A stretch of 64,000 bases of DNA. It comes from Rhodococcus sp. 4CII (GTDB taxonomy: Bacteria; Actinomycetota; Actinomycetes; Mycobacteriales; Mycobacteriaceae). The stretch is from positions 2,790,001-2,854,000 of the forward strand of contig NZ_JACCFE010000002.1 in NCBI RefSeq assembly GCF_014256275.1, given 5' to 3'. Each line of letters opens with the position of its first letter. Within the stretch, counting starts at the first letter, position 1. Shown piece after piece: positions 1-6,510 of the stretch. Under the pieces are notes generated by a model that did not search any database, had not been told where the DNA came from, and saw nothing but the letters and a program-made list of their open reading frames with translations. The position numbers and the translations under genes are program-made.

Positions 1-677
1 CCGGCGTTCAGCTGGACGGTCTGTGCGAACGAATGGAAGAGCGGAAGTGTGACCAGATGTACGTCGTCGGCTCGGGCGTCGAGAAGTTGGTTATGCCCGA
101 TGGCGTTGAGGACCATGTTGGCGTGGGTGAGCTCCGCACCCTTCGGCTTGCCGGTCGTCCCGCTCGTGTACAGGACCACCGCCGTGTCCGTTGCCTCGGT
201 CACCTGCAGGACGTCTTCCGCGGGGTGTTCGGCCAAGACGTCCGCCAAGGTTGTTCCCACACCTGGCTCATCGAGTAATGCGGAGCCAAGGGTGACCAGA
301 TGCTCGCAGGATTCGACGTCCTGGAATCCACGCCACGCCTCGTCGTCGAGCCCCGGCACGGTACAGAAGTACGCGGTCGCGCCAGAGTCACGGAGGTGGT
401 GGGCAACCTCCTCCCGCTTGAGCATCGTGTTGAGCGGCACGACGGCTCCGCCGGCCTTGAGGATGCCGAAATAGACGATCGGAAACTCGACGACATTCGC
501 GATCGTCAGGGCGACGCGGTCGCCTGGACGCAACCCCCGCGAGAGAAGAAGACGGGCAACACTGTTCGCAGCCGCATCGATCTCACCGAAGGTGAGGGTT
601 CGGTCCCCTTCGATGACAGCGGTTCTGCTGGGGGTGTGTCGAGCAGTGTCGGCAAGCATGGTGGCCAGGTTGAGCAT
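1..677 (-). CDS. AMP-dependent acyl-CoA synthetase, N-terminal part (runs off window)
   Basis: Seen: an open frame from ATG at 677 to the window edge, about 225 residues with no stop. It carries the AMP-binding P-loop signature YTSGTTGKPKGAELTH near residue 160 and the usual N-terminal fold of class I adenylate-forming enzymes (TPSRTAVIEG, GDRVALTIANV, LKAGGAVVPLN). Family knowledge: such enzymes activate a carboxylic acid with ATP and ligate it to CoA; the typical length is about 500 residues, so over half is missing beyond position 1. An AGG lies just before the ATG. The gene starts 52 bp after the NodB-type gene ends on the same strand, so the two are probably cotranscribed. Substrate unknown. 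Confidence 0.88.
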   Translation of the reverse strand, partial: MLNLATMLADTARHTPSRTAVIEGDRTLTFGEIDAAANSVARLLLSRGLRPGDRVALTIANVVEFPIVYFGILKAGGAVVPLNTMLKREEVAHHLRDSGATAYFCTVPGLDDEAWRGFQDVESCEHLVTLGSALLDEPGVGTTLADVLAEHPAEDVLQVTEATDTAVVLYTSGTTGKPKGAELTHANMVLNAIGHNQLLDARADDVHLVTLPLFHSFAQTVQLNA

Positions 678-729
678 GATCCTGCTTTCGGATGATGACG
701 GTGTGACGTTGTGAATGTGGGTTGCCGAC

Positions 730-1698
730 TCAGGACCAATCCCAGTCGTATTCAGCGCCCACCCGCTTCGCCAACGGCTTGAACATGCGCTCTTCGTAGG
801 TCGCCATCGTGTCGAGGCCGGGAATGGGCGCGAGGTTCAGGATCTCGGCAAGCTGCTCGAAGTCGAGTTCAGGTTTCGGCAGGCCCGCAGCAATCGCGAA
901 TCTCTGGAGCTGGTTGGTGAAGCTCTCATTGCACGGCGGCTTCCCGAAGTTCACGGGATGCTTCATCGCCTCATCGAGGGTTACAAACTCCACGCCACGC
1001 GCGAGGAAGGCCTCGAGGATCGGGGCGAGGGTGTCACGAGAGATCGTGGTGCCGTGTACGAGCCAGATGAGAGGCGCGTCGGCACCGAACAGGGTGTGCG
1101 CGGTGTCCGCGTGCTTGTAGAGCATGTCCACCGCGGTCGACACGTGCAGGTCGCGTACCTGCTTCTGCACGTCCTTGTCGCCGAGGGTCAGCGCGCGGAA
1201 GTACGGCATTATGAACGCGAAATCACTGAACCAACTGGTGATCGGGGCAGTGCGGTAGCCGAGATCTGCAATGTACTTCTCGACTTCCCCTCGACGTCGT
1301 TCGGATCCTGATGACATGTCCATGGGGTACCGGAAGTACTTCGACGGTGCGGCCTCGATCAGATGACCGATGTACTTCTCGGCCGTCTCAAAATCGCTTC
1401 GGAATGCCGCGTCGGGCATCCAGCGCAGTGGAGCATGTTGGTGAGTGTGGTTGCCCAGATGATGGCCTGCTTCGGCCCACGCCTCGAAGGCCCCCATCTG
1501 CTCCGGCTCGTTCTCCAGCCGGTAGGTGTGAGAGAAGCCGTAGGTCCCGTCAAGGCCGTAGTCGTTCAGCGTTTTCGCCACAGACCGCGTGATGTCAGTG
1601 GGAGTCGTGTCGTCCGGCATGGGAACGCCGTCCCACAGGACGAAGTCATCGATAGTGACCGCAATCTTGAGAGGTCGGTAGTCGCGTGTGTCATTCAT
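730..1698 (-). CDS. Polysaccharide deacetylase (NodB) family protein
   Basis: A 322-residue protein with NodB-fold landmarks: TIDDF at residues 15-19 (catalytic/metal aspartates) and the metal-binding HTHQH at 84-88. NodB enzymes are metal-dependent hydrolases removing acyl groups from amino sugars; a relative subgroup cleaves other C-N bonds. There is no signal peptide or membrane segment, so a cytoplasmic small-molecule substrate is as likely as a polysaccharide. The start at 1698 is chosen because GGAG precedes it and the homologous part begins at once; the frame stays open upstream to 1830 but with low-complexity Arg-rich residues. It precedes an acyl-CoA ligase by 52 bp, suggesting a shared catabolic role. 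Confidence 0.8.
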   Translation of the reverse strand: MNDTRDYRPLKIAVTIDDFVLWDGVPMPDDTTPTDITRSVAKTLNDYGLDGTYGFSHTYRLENEPEQMGAFEAWAEAGHHLGNHTHQHAPLRWMPDAAFRSDFETAEKYIGHLIEAAPSKYFRYPMDMSSGSERRRGEVEKYIADLGYRTAPITSWFSDFAFIMPYFRALTLGDKDVQKQVRDLHVSTAVDMLYKHADTAHTLFGADAPLIWLVHGTTISRDTLAPILEAFLARGVEFVTLDEAMKHPVNFGKPPCNESFTNQLQRFAIAAGLPKPELDFEQLAEILNLAPIPGLDTMATYEERMFKPLAKRVGAEYDWDWS

Positions 1699-1932
1699 GC
1701 GTTGACTCCGGGTTCTTCCAGGAGGGCTCTCGGCGCGGAGCCCAGTTCTCACCGACCCTACGAAGTGACGGACATCACGTCTTGGCTGTTTGCGCGTGCC
1801 TGCTTTCGTCTGGCGCATCGTCTTCGACATTGAGATCCGCGCTGTGCGTGCCCTTCGAATCCCGTGCGCACAGGGCCAAGTTTCGCCGTGTCATGACTTC
1901 TACCGTCGTTGGTGACGAAGGAGTAGCACCCA

Positions 1933-2943
1933 GTGAATTCATCACAACAGATCGTCCTGGCGCAACGCCCCCACGGGCACGTGAGCATGGAGGACTTCCG
2001 CGTGGAGGACGTCGCCCTGCCCGAACTCGAGGCCGGCGACGTCGCACTCGAGACCCTCTTCATCTCGATCGATCCGGCCATCAGGGGCTGGCTCGACGAC
2101 CGACCGAGTTACCTTCCGCCAGTCGCAATCGGAGAACCAGTTCGCGCCTTCGGTCTGGCACGCGTGACCGCCTCACGCAACAGCAACTTCTCCGTGGGCG
2201 ACATCCTCCGTGGCTTCGTCGGCTGGCAACGGCGCCAGATCGTCAGCTCGCCCGGTACGGACTGGGACCGAATCGCATCACGCGAGGACATCCCCTTGGA
2301 GCACTATCTTGGCGTCCTCGGGATGACGGGCCTGACCGCGTGGGCCGGAGTGTGCGACCTCCTGCGGCCGACACCAGAGCACACCGTCTTGATCTCCGGC
2401 GCCTCTGGCGCAGTCGGAAGCGTCGCTGTCCAGCTCGCGAAGCAGGCGGGCGCGCGCGTTGTCGGCATCGCAGGAGGCGCCGACAAGTGCTCGATCGTGG
2501 CCCGACTGGGCGCCGACGCCGTCGTCGACCGCAAGTCCCCCGATTGGAAGGACCAGCTCGAGGCGGCAACACCGGACGGCATCGATCGCCTCTTCGAAAA
2601 CTCGGGAGGCCCGATGTTCGAAGCATCGATCACCCGGCTGAACAACCACGCACACATCGCGTTGTGCGGCCTGATCGACGGCTACAATTTGACGGAAAGA
2701 CCCTCCGGCCCGGCTAATTTCGGCCAGCTCCTCACCAAGCGGATCCACACACAAGGATTCGTCGTGCTCGACTACATGGACCGCGCAGCAGAGGTTGAAG
2801 CCACGCTCGGCGAGCTCATCAGTTCCGGACAGTTGGAAGCCGTGCAATCCGTACTGCCCGGATTCGAACAGCTGCCGGCCGCCTTCGTGGACTCATTCTC
2901 CGACGGCAAACCTGGCAAGCTCATCATCGATCTCACTGCATAG
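1933..2943 (+). CDS. NADP-dependent oxidoreductase, MDR superfamily (CurA/LTB4DH-like)
   Basis: A 336-residue zinc-independent medium-chain dehydrogenase/reductase. The N-terminus matches the leukotriene B4 dehydrogenase/CurA group (SIDPAIRGWL, with no zinc cysteines), and the Rossmann nucleotide site is LISGASGAVGSVAVQLAKQ near residues 152-170. These enzymes reduce the C=C bond of enones with NADPH. The GTG start at 1933 follows AAGGAG by about ten bases. The gene diverges from the deacetylase; the 235-bp gap would hold both promoters. Substrate not predictable; an alkenal/enone reductase is the conservative reading. Confidence 0.86.
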   Translation: MNSSQQIVLAQRPHGHVSMEDFRVEDVALPELEAGDVALETLFISIDPAIRGWLDDRPSYLPPVAIGEPVRAFGLARVTASRNSNFSVGDILRGFVGWQRRQIVSSPGTDWDRIASREDIPLEHYLGVLGMTGLTAWAGVCDLLRPTPEHTVLISGASGAVGSVAVQLAKQAGARVVGIAGGADKCSIVARLGADAVVDRKSPDWKDQLEAATPDGIDRLFENSGGPMFEASITRLNNHAHIALCGLIDGYNLTERPSGPANFGQLLTKRIHTQGFVVLDYMDRAAEVEATLGELISSGQLEAVQSVLPGFEQLPAAFVDSFSDGKPGKLIIDLTA

Positions 2944-2979
2944 CCAGTCTCTGCCGCCTCCGTCGGAGGTCGTATCCCG

Positions 2980-3453
2980 TCACCGCGCCGCAGCAACCGT
3001 TGCTGACGCGCGCGTACGACGGCAGGAGACCGGGTCGACGAGGTGGATCGACGCTTGGGCAAAGTTCTCCCCGAGCGGGTCATCGCCCGGGACATGCCTG
3101 AAGGTGTAGTCCCAGGCCAGGAGTTCGGCCATCATCCGGTCGTGGTCGATTCGCTTCGCCGCGTGCTCGAGGAGCACCTCCCGGGGGCTGCGGTCGCGGG
3201 CCGACGAATTCAACCGTAGCCTTTCACGATCCGGCTGACCTCCGGTTGCGTGACGGCCATGTTCTTCGCGTACCCGCTGCGGCACCTGATCGTCGGTCGC
3301 GTGCGCCACCGCGCGCAGCAACTTGATCTGCAGCAGTTCCTTCTCCGCCGGGATCGCCCGCAGGCCACGCTCCACATCCCCCACCGGCGGGCGGGCACGG
3401 GCACGGTCCCTCGTCATCACAGACCGATACGGACCTTCGACCGCCGTCACCAC
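2980..3453 (-). pseudogene. Probable decayed small HTH regulator
   Basis: Two reading frames on the minus strand each hold a protein-like piece. One starts PAEKELLQIKLLRAVAHA and ends MMAELLAWDYTFRHVPGDDP; the middle helix-turn-helix-like piece MAVTQPEVSRIVKGYG (about 3210-3260) lies in a different frame. Joined in order they read like one small DNA-binding protein with two compensating frameshifts. The frame around the HTH ends at a stop at 3210. This is inference from continuity of amino-acid character, not from an alignment. Confidence 0.38.
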
Positions 3454-3499
3454 CGGTCAGCACCCGATCAAGGCAACTCCCGAACATTTGAACCACTGA

Positions 3500-3878
3500 C
3501 AACCGCCTGCCTGGGTGGACTCTCGGGAAACCTGCAGCCGTTACCGGCGAATCGCCGTGCCCGCGGCCGGACCAATCGTGGCCGAGAAGGCCTCACGTTC
3601 GAACTGTCCGCGGTCGACGACCTCGACACCGCCGAGTCCACGTCGCGCTGCACGGCACCGACCCGCCTGGTCCAGAACTAGCCGTCCGCTCGATCTCGAA
3701 CGGTTCGAATTCACTTGCAGCAGTTGCCCTGCTCGATCACCGCAGCGCCTCGTGACCATGAGCAGAGGAGTCGACGACGACCAGTGAATTTGCCGGGACG
3801 GCGCTCCTCGCGAACGTCGATACCTTCGGTCAGCCGCCGGCACCTACGGCGCACCAGGAGACCCGCCGCCGTATCCGG
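3500..3878. other. Non-coding stretch, nothing recognised
   Basis: Short overlapping frames on both strands are Arg/Ser/Pro-rich and lack ribosome sites or family motifs. No hairpin with a T-run and no repeat was seen. Confidence 0.4.
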
Positions 3879-4145
3879 TCAGCGGAATATCGTCCACACC
3901 GCGGCGGCCGCGAGCGCCACCACGACCACGACCATCACCACAGTGACGACGGCTTCATGGTCGGCGAGAAGTTGTTGCACGGCAAGTGCCTCCCGGTCTC
4001 GGCGCCCGGCCCGAACAAAGTTGACGAACAGCAACGGGGTCTGCCGAGTCGTACCGACTTCGACTCCCACACACGAGGCGTGGACTGCTCCACTCAGCTC
4101 GCGTAGGCGTGCCGATGCGGGAGTTGGGTGAGGAGCTGCTCCCAA
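3879..4145 (-). CDS. Hypothetical small protein with C-terminal membrane helix
   Basis: The frame ends in a strongly hydrophobic Val/Ala-rich stretch of about 20 residues (VVTVVMVVVVVALAAAAVW), preceded by a polar segment (RRDREALAVQQLLADHEA). This looks like a tail-anchored peptide. The start is unsure: the first ATG overlaps the preceding small gene by about 50 bp, and later GTG codons are possible. Part of the hydrophobic run could be an artefact of GC-rich GTG/GCG codons. No function can be named. Confidence 0.28.
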   Translation of the reverse strand: MGAAPHPTPASARLRELSGAVHASCVGVEVGTTRQTPLLFVNFVRAGRRDREALAVQQLLADHEAVVTVVMVVVVVALAAAAVWTIFR

Positions 4146-4261
4146 TCGTCGAACCGGACGGCACCGGGGGTGCGCCGACAGGGCGAGGATCCGGCGGCGA
4201 GGTCGACCAGATACGGGGCGGGCATCGGGGTAAGGGGTAATTCTGCGGTGTCCTCGATCAC
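4094..4261 (-). CDS. Hypothetical 55-residue protein
   Basis: A GTG start at 4261 is preceded by AAAGGA with eight bases of spacing. The product has normal composition (IEDTAELPLTPMPAPYLVDL, then FDDWEQLLTQLPHRHAYAS at the C-terminus), unlike the Arg-rich shadow frames around it. No family recognised. It lies between a hypothetical gene upstream and a possible membrane peptide downstream on the same strand. Confidence 0.42.
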   Translation of the reverse strand: MIEDTAELPLTPMPAPYLVDLAAGSSPCRRTPGAVRFDDWEQLLTQLPHRHAYAS

Positions 4262-4309
4262 GTGATGCGTCCTTTGCTCTCGTGCGGAAACGAAATGTGA
4301 GTCACGTCA

Positions 4310-4663
4310 CTACTGATACCTGACCAGTTCTAGCACACCGGGTACACGCCGGCGATCTGCACAAACGTCCAGATATCTGGCGCCGACCTGCGGGCGCCCT
4401 TCGCACTGCGCTGATACCACTCGGATGGCGTCCCAGCAGGAGCCCCTCCTTACGGACGTCGGAATGGAGCCACCGAATTCTTCCGTCAACGGAACAACAC
4501 CTACGCGCCCGAGGCGCAGGCACTCTGGGGACCGGAACTGGTCGAAAAGAGGAGGGCTGTCGCACACCCAGGTGTCTCCGGGCGGGATTCTGACCACAAC
4601 CAGCAGCGGCCCCTCGCCGCGCCGCACCACCGGAAACAACCACTCAGGGCGAGTGTCGGACAT
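4310..4663 (-). CDS. Hypothetical protein
   Basis: A 117-residue frame with balanced composition, beginning MSDTRPEWLFPVVRRGEGPL, starting 39 bp after the WhiB gene stops. No convincing ribosome site precedes the ATG, and translation could be coupled to WhiB. It contains three cysteines but no recognisable motif. Function unknown. Confidence 0.35.
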   Translation of the reverse strand: MSDTRPEWLFPVVRRGEGPLLVVVRIPPGDTWVCDSPPLFDQFRSPECLRLGRVGVVPLTEEFGGSIPTSVRRGSCWDAIRVVSAQCEGRPQVGARYLDVCADRRRVPGVLELVRYQ

Positions 4664-4702
4664 GTCCAGGGCGGCGGCGAAACGGTTCCGCCGCAGGTCA
4701 CA

Positions 4703-4996
4703 TCAGCTGGCCACGTCGTGCTGCTCACGGTGATACGCAGCACGCTCCGACTCGGACATGCCGCCCCAAATCCCGAACGGTTCCGCCGAGGCCAAGGCAT
4801 GCTCGCGGCACTCGATCAGGACCGGACAGCGCCGGCACAGCGCCTTGGCGTGGGCCTCCCGATGGGCACGGGCCCCACCGCGTTCACCGTCGGGGTGGAA
4901 GAAAACGGCCGAATCGACGCCTCGGCACAGGCCCTCCAACTGCCAGTCCCATACATCCACGAGCGGCGCGAGACGGTGATTATGCGCAGGCGGCAT
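4703..4996 (-). CDS. WhiB-family iron-sulfur transcriptional regulator
   Basis: A 97-residue protein with the four cluster cysteines of the WhiB family at 24, 54, 57 and 63 (C-x29-C-x2-C-x5-C) followed by the GIWGG turn at residues 75-79 and a basic C-terminus. WhiB proteins bind a redox/NO-sensitive [4Fe-4S] cluster and act on the primary sigma factor; they are restricted to actinobacteria and their phages. The ATG at 4996 follows GAGGAG at seven bases. Nothing in the context ties it to one pathway, although the CsoR-type operon lies just upstream on the same strand. Confidence 0.93.
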   Translation of the reverse strand: MPPAHNHRLAPLVDVWDWQLEGLCRGVDSAVFFHPDGERGGARAHREAHAKALCRRCPVLIECREHALASAEPFGIWGGMSESERAAYHREQHDVAS

Positions 4997-5430
4997 GGCG
5001 GACTCCTCAAACTTCGTGCTCGGGTATCGAGCGGACCGACTTCGTCCACATCCTGTACCCCCGCCCCTGTGCACAGAAACAGCGCAGCCCTACTCCAGGC
5101 GGGACCCCGACGCGTTCAACCGACACCGTAAAATCCCCACATATCCACGCGCAGTCAGAAATCCCACCATGACCCCGGCGGGTATGGAGCGGGGGCGCCG
5201 CGGCGCCGGTCGATCCCCGTATCTCGTGTCGCCGCGGTCCATCAACATTCGGCTTCCGGCGACGATCTCACGGCAGCGAAACCGATAGGGAGATCGGAAT
5301 GGCCTGTTGCAGTTCGAGGCCGAGTCCGTTGACCAGCGCAGGGACGGCCAGGATCGATTCACCGCCGCCCAGGAGTCCTGCCAGGACATCGAGATCGATC
5401 GTCGACCCCGGCCGGGTGCGTAGATTCTGG
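4997..5430. other. Intergenic region with an imperfect CsoR-type palindrome
   Basis: No gene assigned. At 5169-5185 the sequence ATGACCCCGGCGGGTAT is an imperfect version of the ATACCC-GGGTAT palindromes found near 6.45 and 8.8 kb. Next to the DUF302 stop a minus-strand stretch (5268-5400) reads DLDVLAGLLGGGESILAVPA without a usable start and may be a gene remnant. Confidence 0.35.
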
Positions 5431-5844
5431 TTATCGGTCGCCGGCGTTCCGGGAGAGGGTGTCGATGGCGGCCTGCAACGCGGTGGTGGCATCGTCGGCG
5501 ACCGCACCGAGCCCGGGTTGGTCGGCGACCTGGACCATCACCTGCGGATTCATTGCGTCGATCCGGACCGTCCCCGGATCGGCGGGGTCGGCGCGGACGA
5601 CGACGTTGCACGGCAGGAGCAGCCCGATCTGGCGGTCCACGGTGACCGCGCGGTGCGCGAGCGGCGGGTTGCAGGCCCCGAGGATCAGGTAATCCTCCAT
5701 GTCCTCACCGAGTTTCGCTTTGAGGGTGGCCTTCATGTCGATCTCGGTGAGCACGCCGAAACCCTGATCGGCCAGGGCATTTCGCGTGCGCTCCACCGCG
5801 TCGGCGAACGAGGTGTGCAGGGTGGTCGACAGTGCGAGTGTCAT
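5431..5844 (-). CDS. DUF302 domain-containing protein
   Basis: A 137-residue DUF302 protein: N-terminal TTLHTSFADAVERTRNAL, then EIDMKATLKAKLGEDMEDYL and GACNPPLAHRAVTVDRQIGL, which is the characteristic order of this family including the conserved NP and LLLPCNVVV. DUF302 proteins are small cytoplasmic proteins of unknown biochemistry, often found beside CsoR-type repressors and sulfur-handling genes. Here it is the third gene of a minus-strand unit after the CsoR-like repressor and a DUF2892-like peptide. Its expression is probably set by the palindrome at 6446-6459. Confidence 0.9.
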   Translation of the reverse strand: MTLALSTTLHTSFADAVERTRNALADQGFGVLTEIDMKATLKAKLGEDMEDYLILGACNPPLAHRAVTVDRQIGLLLPCNVVVRADPADPGTVRIDAMNPQVMVQVADQPGLGAVADDATTALQAAIDTLSRNAGDR

Positions 5845-5931
5845 GAGTGTGTTCTTCCCTTTCTATCGAGCGATAGGGGTGACCGGTGGCGGACTGCACC
5901 GGCCATCGCCCTTATCGGCTGGAACAGCGTG

Positions 5932-6111
5932 TCATCGCCCCGTGGGGGTGGGACACGGTGTGGCGAGGCGCGGCACGCTCAGAAGTTGAAGCAGCCGCCA
6001 CCACGACGAGTGCGCCGATGTCCGTGCGATGCTCACCAGCACCATGCCTCCAGCCGGCAGCGGAACAGCCCGTTCGATCGTCCAGCTGCGGTCGTGGAGT
6101 GTGTCGGTCAT
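5932..6111 (-). CDS. Small DUF2892-like protein, probably truncated or decayed
   Basis: ATG at 6111 is preceded by AGGAAAGG with five bases of spacing. The first 28 residues (MTDTLHDRSWTIERAVPLPA then GGMVLVSI) match the start of DUF2892/YgaP-type membrane proteins (WxxERxVPLxAGxxVLxS). After residue 28 the expected hydrophobic helix is replaced by polar sequence up to a stop at residue 60, while a hydrophobic run survives in another frame. I read it as a frameshifted DUF2892 gene. It sits 33 bp after the CsoR-like gene and 87 bp before the DUF302 gene, so it belongs to that operon. DUF2892 partners with rhodanese and persulfide metabolism in known systems. Confidence 0.5.
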   Translation of the reverse strand: MTDTLHDRSWTIERAVPLPAGGMVLVSIARTSAHSSWWRLLQLLSVPRLATPCPTPTGR

Positions 6112-6144
6112 GGTCGCCTTTCCTGGCGGTGGATCGAAGGGGCC

Positions 6145-6414
6145 TCAGGCGAGAGCGAGGAAGAGCTTCTCGAGTTCGGCCTCGGTCATGGGCTCCTTGC
6201 CCTCGGCGGTGTCGCCGGTGAGGCATTCCCGCAGGCCGGTGGCGACGATCTTGAACCCGGCCCTGTCCAGGGCGCGGGAGACCGCGGCGAGTTGGGTGAC
6301 GACGTCCTTGCAGTCGCGGCCCTGCTCGATCATCGAGATCACACCGGCGAGCTGCCCGTGGGCACGGCGGAGCCGGTTGAGTACCAATGCGATGCTGTCT
6401 TCGTCGCCGACCAT
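6145..6414 (-). CDS. CsoR/RcnR/CstR-family repressor, persulfide-sensor-like cysteines
   Basis: An 89-residue all-helical repressor with the family signature RLRRAHGQLAGVISMIEQ (residues 14-31), DCKDVVTQLAAVSRA, and a C-terminal TGLRECL. Cys35 and Cys64 keep the 29-residue spacing of the sensor cysteines, but the position of the copper-ligand histidine of CsoR (four before the second Cys) is Gly60. That pattern resembles CstR, which reacts with persulfides through two cysteines, more than the Cys-His-Cys copper site. It probably represses its own operon and the MMPL gene through the palindromes at 6446 and 8821-8868. The name CstR-like is inference. Confidence 0.9.
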   Translation of the reverse strand: MVGDEDSIALVLNRLRRAHGQLAGVISMIEQGRDCKDVVTQLAAVSRALDRAGFKIVATGLRECLTGDTAEGKEPMTEAELEKLFLALA

Positions 6415-6445
6415 GGCGGTGTCCTTTCCTCGACTCCCACCACTG

Positions 6446-6459
6446 TACCCCCGGGGGTA
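6446..6459. promoter_or_regulatory. Palindromic operator for the CsoR-like repressor
   Basis: TACCCCCGGGGGTA is a perfect 14-bp palindrome ending 32 bp before the repressor start. CsoR/CstR-family operators are G-tracts flanked by TA in just this arrangement, so autoregulation is likely. Confidence 0.78.
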
Positions 6460-6510
6460 TCGGAGCGGAGGGCGCGGCGTGTGTGCCGACCCACCTCGCG
6501 CACCGGTCCG

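Noticed and set aside
5053..5069. TGTACCCCCGCCCCTGT upstream of WhiB as a CsoR-type operator
   Set aside because: Only the left half matches; the right half is not a GGGGTA arm, so it is not palindromic.
5268..5400. Minus-strand stretch DLDVLAGLLGGGESILAVPA after the DUF302 stop
   Set aside because: Reads like protein but has no usable start codon in frame after the DUF302 gene; treated as a possible remnant only.
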